Source: Azolla pinnata (taxonomy: Eukaryota > Streptophyta > Polypodiopsida > Salviniales > Salviniaceae). Taken from it: a DNA stretch of 27,114 nt. Location of the stretch: positions 1 through 27,114 of the forward strand of contig JBBBWG010006069.1 in the NCBI GenBank assembly GCA_037176905.1. Reading direction: 5' to 3'. Below are positions 1-8,904 of this stretch, in pieces. The position numbers were made by a program, and so were the translations under genes. Position 1 is the stretch's first letter; every line of letters begins with the position of its first letter. The notes beneath the pieces were generated by a model. It worked only from the letters and a program-made list of their open reading frames with translations, was not told where the DNA came from and searched no databases.

Positions 1-399
1 CCAGCCGGGCGCCCGCTGGCAGCTCGTACGCGCCCAGCTCCATCACGCCCTTGGCGTCGGGGCCCGCGCCCGCGAAGCGGTCGGGCAGGCAGTACGCGAA
101 GCGGCGGCCGCCGCCGCGCGCCCCCCCCAGCTTCCCCGGCCCCGCTCCCAGCAGCTGCGACACCGCCGAGAAGGGCCCCGCGCTCAGCCCCATCACGCCC
201 GACACCGGGATCGCCACCGTCTCCTCCGTGATCACCGCGCACCCGAACACCAGCCGCCGCGCCTCCCTCCTCCTCCTTCCTCCTCCTCCTCCTCCGCCGA
301 TCTCCAAGTGGAAGTCGTCCACCGACAGGTAGCCCGCGTCCTGCGAGCCGTCGCCGTACTGCAGCTGGAACACGCACCATCTCCCGCTGCTGCTACTAG

Positions 400-442
<43 letters not shown>

Positions 443-1057
443 CCCGCCGCCGCCCCTGCTGCAGCCTCCCTCGAATCCCAGACTCTGCGTGCATAGCGCC
501 GATGCGCATGGCACCCGCTCGTATGTCCCCGACCTGTTGTACGCGTAGCTCGGCCCTCCGCCGCTGCTGCACTCCACGCACGGCTCGCACCTCGCCCACG
601 TCAGCTCCGACCCCGTGTCCAGCGTGAACACCAGCTCCTGCTCCGGCCTCCCCACCCCCACGCTCAGGTAGAAGTCCCCCACGTTCTCGCCCAGGTACGA
701 GAACCTCCCCACCGCCGCCGCCGCTGCTGCTGCTGCTGCTGCTTCCGTCTCCCCCCCACCGCTCCCTTCCCGCCGCCGCCGCCGCCGCTCCTCCTCCCTG
801 CTCCGCATCGCCCTCCCCATCGCCACGAACTTCCTCATCGGCATCTCCTCCGCCAGATCCGACGCGTCCGCCGCCGGGCTCCGGAATGCCGACCCCTCCG
901 CGTCGCGGTGCGTCAGCCAGAACCTCAAGGACGCCGCCTGCGGCGACGCGGATGAGGCGGCGGCGGAGGAGAGCGAGGGCAGCTGGAGGAGGAGGGAGAG
1001 GAAGAAGCAGCAGGAGAAGAAGGGGAATGCAGTGGAGCAGGAGGCTCTTGCGGCCAT
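1..1057 (-). CDS. Nepenthesin-type (A1 family) aspartic protease, 5' part, runs off left edge
   Basis: Reading the minus strand from the ATG at 1057 gives 352 uninterrupted codons to the window edge; an in-frame TGA lies 12 codons upstream and the start context is GCCATGG. Residues 1-37 are a likely signal peptide (hydrophobic FF..CCFFLSLLLQL, then small residues). A propeptide-like stretch with LTHRD (49-52) follows. The first catalytic site is DTGSELTW, with Asp147. A Cys-rich segment (C157, C160, C163, C171 region) is typical of nepenthesins. The flap motif QYGDGS is at 233-238, with the flap Tyr at 234. LVFGC (269-273), SGVMGLS and FAYCLPDRF are further family landmarks. The second catalytic Asp and the C-terminal lobe lie outside the window. 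Low-complexity loops are unusual: Ala10 at 106-115, an almost pure Ser run at 207-224, and Gly/Arg at 254-264. Third codon positions are nearly all G or C. By family, this is a secreted acid endopeptidase; the substrate is unknown. Confidence 0.9.
402..440. repeat. (GCT)13 microsatellite coding for poly-Ser
   Basis: Thirteen GCT units in a row are read on the minus strand as AGC codons, Ser207-219 of the aspartic protease. They lie in the insertion that nepenthesin-type proteases carry between the first catalytic motif and the YGDGS flap. Because it is a pure trinucleotide run it should vary in length between individuals without shifting the frame. Confidence 0.9.
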
Positions 1058-1236
1058 GGCTTGGCTTGCTGCACAGCACAGCAGCTCTCGTCAGGAAAGA
1101 GGGGAGAGACGGGAGGGCTAAATCTCCAGGACCCAAACAAAGAAGAAGAAGCGGAAGAAGAAGGTCAGGGAGTCATCACTTCTTTCCCTTCCTTTCATTC
1201 ATTTCCTCCATTTCTTTTTGAAGGGCCGGTTATGTC

Positions 1237-1302
1237 AGAAGAAGAAGAAGAAGTATGAAGAAGAAGAAGAAGAAGGAAGAGAGTGGAAGAAGGAAGCGGA
1301 AG
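1237..1302. repeat. GAA/TTC microsatellite in the protease 5' leader or promoter
   Basis: Runs of GAA interrupted by single changes (GTATGAAGAAG, GGAAGAGAG) lie 180-245 bp upstream of the protease ATG. On the coding (minus) strand this is a CTT-rich pyrimidine tract. Such tracts are common in plant core promoters and 5'UTRs; the transcription start cannot be read from the sequence. Confidence 0.85.
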
Positions 1303-2515
1303 CAGTATAGAAAGTTCCCATGCACATAGTGGAACGCCCACCACTTTGCACAGCCCATCCCACTTCCATCCTTAGAAGTAAAGAAGCTTACCCCATGCAA
1401 GTGTATGCCAGGTCTTCTATGTCTCATGTGCATGTAGTAATGTTTTATGTGCAAATATTTGCTTGTGTAAGTAGGGGGGTGTGTAATCAACCAACCATCA
1501 ACTTATAGACACATGTGGATCGCCGAAACTAAACGAATACAAAACAGAGAAGAGTCCGGTGCCTCGCATCGGCATGCCGAAACCATCGCAAATGAGTAAA
1601 TGTTGCACGCATTTCGCCCCCGTGAATGAAGCAAGCTTCGCAACAACTTGGCGCACCGTAACTGTCGACTCCTCCTTTTTCCATCTCGACAAGTCGATCC
1701 CCTCCTCGAGCCCATCCCTATGCATAAATACAAAGTCGATTCTTGTAGCCTTCAGAGGCTACGAATCCCTTGACCGTAGCGCTTCGATCCGATCCATGCC
1801 TATGCATTCACCAAAGCAGCATTTAGGGTTTAGTTAGGGTTTAGGGCCAACATGACTCGTCTATCGTTCTCCTAAATGCACACCACCACCACCACATTGA
1901 ATCATCTCACCAAACTTTGAAGCTCAATCGGCCAACAGTGGCCCCTTTCCTCCCTCTCCCATGCACCTCGCACCGATGTTACTAACAAGAACCATCGGAA
2001 AGCCACCATCGGAACCATATCCCGGAAACTAAACGTTAGCTAGGCTGCCGATTTGCCCACCACAAACATTTTATCAGTTTGAAACGCCGTGTAAACCAAT
2101 GACATGACAGGCATGATTCGACCTTATTTTACAAGCACTACAACATTCGATGAGGTATGCTCATGTACAGGTAAGGGGTGGGTGGTATATTCATATAGAA
2201 TTAATTCCAGCATTTTTTGCTAGAACCAAATTTCAGAGGTGTGCTACACGATCCTTTTTAGCATATATTTGATGGATGATATAAATCACGGGAGGGAAAC
2301 AAGACAAATTCCAGCAGATGCCACAAATTGAGCAAAGCAGTTTTAAGCAATGATTTTTATACTGAACACGAAGATATATATAGATATGTGGCAATGTTAG
2401 CTCCTATAGTCAAAATGTCACTCAAGGAAGGGGACTCAGCTTTGTAAAGAGTCCGGTATATATCACCACTCTTCTTGGATCGTAGTTTGTGTTGTAGCCA
2501 TTGAAATAGCAGTGC
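1303..2515. other. Intergenic region, protease upstream / SFH downstream
   Basis: I see no gene in this 1.2-kb stretch. Short open frames on both strands have no recognisable domain. It contains telomere-like repeats near 1.83 kb and a short ACC run at about 1876-1895. Both flanking genes read leftwards, so it holds the distal promoter of the protease and the 3' flank of the SFH gene. Confidence 0.6.
1822..1846. repeat. Interstitial plant telomere-type repeats (TTTAGGG)
   Basis: TTTAGGGTTTAG is followed directly by TTAGGGTTTAGGG: about three and a half imperfect plant telomere units. On the minus strand they contain AAACCCTAAA telobox elements. They lie about 770 bp upstream of the protease ATG, so a promoter role is possible but unproven. 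Confidence 0.75.
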
Positions 2516-2521
2516 TTTATT
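2516..2521 (-). terminator. AATAAA polyadenylation-type signal of the SFH gene
   Basis: The plus strand reads TTTATT, giving AATAAA on the coding strand 51 nt after the SFH stop codon. Position and motif fit a plant near-upstream poly(A) element. The cleavage site itself cannot be seen. Confidence 0.5.
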
Positions 2522-2571
2522 GTATAACCATCCAGGACTTCTACTTCCGATAAGATAGATGCAGCCAACCT

Positions 2572-5500
2572 TCAGAAGCAGCTTCCTTTTCTCTGTTGTG
2601 AACATTACACAAAAAAAAAAAAAAAAAAAACCCGGGGTGATTCACAATTTTAGCCTCCAAGAAAGTTATAAGAAACGCTCACAACTTGGTCCTAGAGGAC
2701 ATACATACCTTGTATTTCTGCTCTTTGAACTGTGCAAGGCAGTTGTACAATTCAGTTTGCTTTTCAAGCACAAGCCGAAGAGTCTAAATTGAAACATAAA
2801 AAACAAAGACAATGCTCAGTGTACGTCACCAAAATGATCGGTGGCAAAAACGTGTACCAACGATGATGCTATGCTGATCCGAAACTCAAGCCAGAAACTC
2901 ACCTTTCGTGTCTCAACAACCTCAGCTTCCAGAGACTTGATTCTCTGTATGGATATATCCATTAGGGCTTCCTTGGGGGCATTCAATTCCTGTGCTTTTG
3001 TGAGTAAGGTAACCTTCTCTTCCAATCTGTCCAACCTCTTCTGAAGTGCAGGAGAAGCATCCACGTATAATGCTGAAGACAAGGCATATTGATGCGCAAG
3101 GTTTGGGACATTTCCTGGTCCTATATTTCGAATTCGATTCACCAGTTGTCCTTGTCCATCAGACATGTTGTACTTGCGGAACTTATGAGGGACGTTTCGC
3201 GCGGATCGCATGAATTTTACGAAAACAGCCACAAACCCACATATGAAGACTTTCACAGAAATGATTAGGAGAGAGAGATTGCTGGGTGCTGCAAAATAAG
3301 AAAATTTTGACTTCAGGTCATATTTTGGTTCACCTATGCTTGAGTCGAACAAATGGATTGTATTTGCCTCACCTAAATCCTTTGACTAGAATACGAGTTC
3401 TACTTGTTAAAATGAGGAGGTACCTTTGTTGTCATCTAGCCTTCGAATAACATGCTTTCTCGTGTACCCGTAGTCGATAGCCTTGTCGATGACTGGAAAA
3501 TCCACTTCAGAGGTCATCATGGGGCCATTATAACCACCATTGTTTGTTTTTGCCTATGTTGCATGACACAGAAGTGATCAGTAAAGATCACACGTACCAT
3601 GGTTTTCGGGTACACTCCAGTCTCCATCTATACGACTACATTACACTTTTCTGGCATTCAGAAAACACAAGACGAAACTCTATACTTCGCCAAGTACACA
3701 TTTCCATACCTCCTCGTGCACTGGGGTCAGCTTAGGATGCTGATATACACAACTTCCACGGGGCGAGAAGACATCATCCACATCTGAACCTGACTCTGCG
3801 GTTGACAGATCCACATCGTTGTTCTGCACAAAATTGCAAATAAATGAGGCGACCGACCGCTCAACTTTGATAGGATTTCACTACAGCTTTGTAACAGAGG
3901 CTACCTTCGAAGAAGAAACTTTTCCATCATTGGATATAGTAACGATTCGTCTGCGCTTGATTTCCCCATCTAAAACTGCCTGCACCATCAAACGTATTGA
4001 GTATAAAAGCTGTTCGTTTACATAAAGATTTAACGGTGACATCGAATCGATTTACCTTCATGATAACTGGATCCTTCCAAGGACCCTTCTCAGCGAATAA
4101 ACATCCCCCCTCCTCAGGACACCTACAATCTCCTCCAAGAAAATCTGGCAGCTGACTGTTCAACATGTAGAGAAGATATTTTAATTTCTTAGGTAGAAAT
4201 CCTTGCATAATATTACACTCGGTAAGATGTTACAGCCACCTTGCATCGATGACTTCCAAAAGTTTACTTCGATACTTGTTTCCCAGAACCTGTACGACAA
4301 AGTATAGCGAATATATGACGGGTTACAAATTTGTGTGCTCTTATCATACAAGATGCCTACTCAAAACCGTAGCAGGAAAATTCATACTGTAATTTTAGAT
4401 GTCGTTCTGGGGTCTATGAATCCTTTGATTGAATTCCATAGCAGCTTAAAACCAGGATTACTGTTTATTATGAACATCCGATGCAAGGTCTGCACATTCA
4501 ACAGCGACAAATTCCATTTACTTTGATTAGATAAGAATGCTGAACAGAAACTGCTTTACAAGATTAAAATGATAAACATTTCCACCTCGGGGTAGTTGTC
4601 AGCATCAATTTTCTGGATTCGAAACAAAAGTTCCCGAGCACTTCTACTAACGTTTTTCAAACCCTGCATCACGACATGCACAAGAATCGAGCTAACTGTA
4701 GAACAGTAAGTGTTAATCAGATGCGTGCTCAAGAGAAGTATAAATACCAGTCCTGATACATCAAGTATTGTTGTGGTTGAATCAATGTGCTTCTTTGCAG
4801 CGACCGAGCAAGCAGGAAACTTTTTCTTTAATGATCTTTCAAATTCAAGTACATGGTATCTGAGGTACCTCTCCATTGTTGTGACTTGCATTAGTTTATT
4901 GGGCTCAATCTTTCCCAATTTCTCAATGTACACAGGCCTCCCATCCTTATCCACTCCATGATGACCATGTGGATAGTATCTCTTCACTTCACTCAGTTCT
5001 TTATAATCAAAATCCTGCACGCAGCTGAGCTACTATTACACACAATCAAACTCTCACTAACTCTTTGACACTATCACTAAGCACATTCCGACTATAGCCA
5101 CATTTCATGCACAACTGTACCTCCTCGATCGTATCGGTACCAAACTCTTTCCTCCACTCAAGCATATCAGACCACATATTTTTAGCCTTCTCAAAGTCGA
5201 ATTTCCGGGCTTTTAAGAACCTGATTTAAATTTGTGAGATCAATCAAACTGATACTGAACGAGACTCGACTACAACAGAGCAAAGGAAGGAAGTAACAAA
5301 TATTTATCAGAACTGGCATTATGTTCTTAACCTGAGAAACTCGTGGTAATCGTCATGACTGGCTGGAAGTAGATCCTCAGATATAAGGAGATCCCGGAAG
5401 GCTTCAACAGCTAACTGCTCCTGCTCATAACGGAAGTCTTTGATGGCACCGAATCCATATTTCTTCTTCCTCCTCTTCAAAGAGTTTTTCAGGCTTTTCG

Positions 5501-5603
5501 AGCTAATAATTGCCTTGAAGGCTTCCATTTTCGTCTTTCCTTTCCTCTCATCTTCAGTGTCTCGCTCACCATCTGATCTCCTGTCTATCTTATCTTGTGA
5601 CAT
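2572..5603 (-). CDS. Sec14-like phosphatidylinositol transfer protein (SFH type), complete, 13 coding exons
   Basis: Coding exons read on the minus strand: 5603-5332, 5220-5121, 5014-4748, 4663-4586, 4489-4388, 4289-4240, 4155-4056, 3979-3905, 3823-3710, 3553-3424, 3288-2903, 2783-2709 and 2592-2572. All junctions are GT-AG, phases match throughout, and the product is about 589 aa, the usual SFH size. The basic N-terminus ([10 protein letters not shown]) precedes the CRAL-TRIO N-lobe ([20 protein letters not shown]). The lipid-binding fold follows: [66 protein letters not shown] and DFLGG, with a Cys-rich PEEGGC segment. Exon 12 has a hydrophobic segment ([20 protein letters not shown]) and a coiled coil, the nodulin-like C-terminal part of the family. 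It probably exchanges phosphatidylinositol and phosphatidylcholine at membranes during polarised growth. The last exon adds only six residues before TGA, the least certain junction. Confidence 0.92.
2611..2630. repeat. A20 homopolymer (T20 on the gene strand) in the last SFH intron
   Basis: Twenty consecutive A on the plus strand lie within the 116-nt last intron (2593-2708) of the SFH gene. On the gene strand this is T20, about 19-38 nt before the acceptor, so it acts as an extreme polypyrimidine tract. Its length is prone to sequencing error. Confidence 0.9.
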
Positions 5604-7133
5604 GATAAATCTGTAAGGTGCAAAGGAGGAACAAAAATCAGCAGAGATTAGCTGTCTGTGTTTTAGTGCAAAACTCTCGTAGTGATAGAAATAAATTAAC
5701 AGCTATTACATCTTGGTAGCTATAACACAAACTGCTTGATCCCGGGCCTAACACTAGAAATTACTCAGTAATTATTACATCTTCTCATCTTAATAGTTCT
5801 AATTAAAAAACTTTCTTTTCCATATTGCATCATCTCCCATGGTTGCATCATCCTATCCTGCTAGTTTCCTCAAAGGATAGTGTCAACAATACTACTTCTA
5901 GTTGTTGAGATAGTCTAACACTAAGTACTTGGATTACTGTAATCTATCCATAAAATAATTTCTGGCAAGCCTTTAAACTCCTGTCCCTGAAGATCCACAG
6001 ATACACTAGATCATGAAGACTGATCCAAATAGGATAGCTAAATGTCTGATTTTCTTTCCTTCCCAGAGCAAGAAAACCTTAAATTGAAAAGTGCATTGAT
6101 CTGAAGAGCAAAAGAAAAGATTACTGAAGCAAAATTAGGTTTTGTCAATACGAAAAGAACAGTATGTCTTCTATTCCAAGAACCTGCAGTAGATCTTGCC
6201 TTCCAAAGGCCTTAAAATTAAAGGAAACCGTTCCTGAGGACACATATCGCTATTTGGACATCATCATGATTCATGAGGCAGAAATGTTTACATAGATCTA
6301 CGTTGGCGTCAAATTAAACCATGGCATGATGCAAAGACTTATCGTCAATTTATTCCTTCTTCTTCTGAGAGCAGATAAGCTTTCATCACCGCCAGAACTA
6401 TAGGCACCAATAAAACGATATTTTAGGTGTTTCCTGATGAACGGAGAAGAAGTATTCAGTTCTCGCAATAGATCTGTCCTCCTTGGTTGAACTTCAAATC
6501 AGGTTTGAATCATGGAATCAACGGAGAGTTACAGATCTAAGCAGTAGTGCAAAGAAGTCCCAAATTTCTCGGTCAGATTTGTTTTCAATGGAGCTTTGAA
6601 CTATATGATAACATGACAGAAGGCAGACAACGCTTGACACTCCCAATACTAACTTGTCTTCCGTTCTTCAATCACGTGTTAGCATGACACAGAAGAATGA
6701 AAGTCTGAGATCTGTTATAACACGGTATGCCTTGAGTTTAATCATAACATTATTAACGCCTATTATTATTTCGATCTCTTCTTTCTGATTCTTGCTTTCA
6801 GACAGTAGCGATGGCAACCAAGTAATGTTTTTCCTCTCTCAAGTGATCATTTTCCTTATGCTTCACGATGAGCTTTAAGTGGTATGGAGGAGTGTCTTCT
6901 ACAGTTCCATTTCCTTCTTGACAACTGAGAAATGGTAGACAAAATATGATTCGATTCGGTCTTGAAGCAATGCGAACAGTTTCTCCATCAACGAGTGTTT
7001 TCGGCTCGTGAGATCGATAAGCAAACAGTCACATTTCCAGCTTTTTCAGTTGCGCCGGCTCGAGGAGCAGGCAATGGAGAAGAAAGAAGAAAATGGAGCA
7101 AAGAAGAAGAAGGGCCCGGGTCGAGATAATACC
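5604..7133 (-). other. SFH 5'UTR: 7-nt coding-exon leader, likely 1.5-kb leader intron and upstream non-coding exon
   Basis: Seven nt before the ATG there is a good acceptor (CCTTACAG, ending at 5611). No coding sequence continues upstream of it. The best donor I found is GAGCAG|GTATTATC, with the exon ending at 7133, giving a leader intron of about 1,521 nt (5611-7131/7132). It is A/T-rich with no recognisable gene. Transcription then likely starts between 7133 and about 7450. The donor choice is inference; a transcript would settle it. Confidence 0.5.
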
Positions 7134-7380
7134 TGCTCACAGGAATGGAATCCACGATCTGTCCCGAGAGATGAATGAGACCGATGCAAAGATCACGAAC
7201 GTGTTAGCCCGAAGGACGAAGGGGAAGCAGATGAGGGGAAGAAAGAGACGACGAGCAAAAACCGAGCTTGCGGGAGGCAGGAGAGAGAAATACAGAAAGT
7301 CGCGGAAACGGAGCGCTAGATCTACGTACGCTTGCTTGCCTGCCTGCCTGCGTCTGTGTCAATGGCACCTGCGCCTGTGC

Positions 7381-7407
7381 AACCCTAACCCTAACCCTAA
7401 CCCTAAA
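7381..7407. promoter_or_regulatory. Telobox cluster, (AACCCT)4-type, in the SFH 5' region
   Basis: Four AACCCT units ending in AAA form a cluster of telobox / interstitial telomere repeat. It lies 250 bp beyond the inferred leader-intron donor, where the first exon or core promoter should be. In plants, teloboxes near transcription starts are known from genes active in cycling cells and bind Myb-type telomere proteins; a role here is inferred. The repeat is TTAGGG-like (6 bp), not pure TTTAGGG. Confidence 0.6.
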
Positions 7408-7459
7408 TGCAGTTCAGAGACGAAGAAGAAACAGCAGCGAACGGAGGAAGAAAACTGAT

Positions 7460-8904
7460 GTAACGCAGAGCCTACTATTTGTTTTTCAAGAATATGAGAA
7501 ATTAAATTATGGGGATTAAATTATTAATTCTCATTTTATTATTTATTAATTCGCGAGAATGTATTTAACCGCCCCGGTCTTTTTCAAAAAAAGAAGACGT
7601 GATATCTTTATTTATTTAATTGAAATTCTACGCACATTTTAGTCTTTGAAATCTCTATCTAGTTCCTTCGTTTTTAAAACATAAGACGGAATTGGGTTTG
7701 TCCGATTGATCAATAAAGAACGATTCAGTTCTTTGATCTAGAGCATTCTGTTATCCGGAGGCTTGAGATAATCGAAGTAATTAAGCTAATTATAAGCAGA
7801 CATTGTCCTTTTTTTTAAGATGCGCGGATTATCGTTCTGGTGCTGATTATACGAGTCGGTGGTTCATCCGATGGATGAGTAAGAGGTGAATGAAGAAGGA
7901 TTCGGAGCCAGATGATGATTAGAGGTTTTGTGGACACGAGTAGCTGTTCAAATGAGAATCCACCAAAAGATTACTACCTACAGCTTCAACTAGTTCATTC
8001 ATTCATTTAGGATGGTCGAGATGGCCACAGTTCGATCTGGCAAATTCTGATTCCAGGAGCACAGCAAGAACGTTTGAATAGATGAAGCCTGAGATGAAGA
8101 TCCCCAACAAGCTTGTGGTTCATTAAAACGATGCGTGGAACCGATTGGTCAGCGTTCCTCATTTGGCAATTCTGATCCATGGCATCGGGGCCTTTCCTCT
8201 GTCAGTTAGTTCATCGGAGCTTCTTTGTCTCGGTGGGCGGCACTCACTTGTCGTTTCGAGCCTCGTCATTGAACTGCACGTGGGTTGTTCGGAAGTCAAA
8301 CACAAAGACCAGTTTGTGACAATCCTATACTACTTATATTAGCATAGGTTGTTGATAAGGTGCCAGACGCGCCTCTTGTTCGAGGCCATGCCCGGAGAGC
8401 TTATGATCGAGTCATTCTGATCGAGTCGTCGATCAAACTCACGCTCGTGGTTCACGAACACGTACGTATTTGTATATAGGCTAAACCCTTTGAGCAATCA
8501 GAGGGGTCGGAGGTAGGTGCGGCCAGTTTCTTGAGCACGAAGACCGCATGTCTCGACCTAGCAGCATCGGTGGCTTCTCCCCGTACACGAAGAGGATACA
8601 GAAGGTTATCGGAGATCGTGGATGTTTTCCCGATCGGGGCTCGAAACACGTCGAGTCGATTCGCAACTTGCGAATCAGGCTCGTCTTTCAGCCCATACAA
8701 GAACCTCTTTCAACCCAAGGCAACGCTCGTATTCGTACGATCCACCGATCTTTTCCCCACCGTTGCGCCGCATCATCGTTCGGATGATGTCGAGACATAT
8801 GCGCCACTCTCGGCATCGCGATTTACGATCCGATATATCGGGCTCTCTCTCTATACACTCGGCACACTACTGCTAACGTGCGATCTCTTCTTCTGGGCCA
8901 GTGA
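7460..8904. other. Intergenic region without recognised gene
   Basis: 7,500-7,850 is very AT-rich (TTATTTATTAATT stretches) and belongs to the SFH promoter side. 8,350-8,900 is more balanced, with several overlapping open frames up to 130 codons on the plus strand and 82 on the minus. None contains a domain I recognise. Since the next gene ends at 8905 on the minus strand, the right part is probably its 3'UTR and downstream flank. Confidence 0.5.

Noticed and set aside
396..1136. Minus-strand open frame of 246 codons over the protease region
   Set aside because: It is a different frame of the same strand, with Arg/Gly/Gln low complexity. The protease frame has catalytic and flap motifs in the right order, so this one is a shadow of GC-rich coding sequence.
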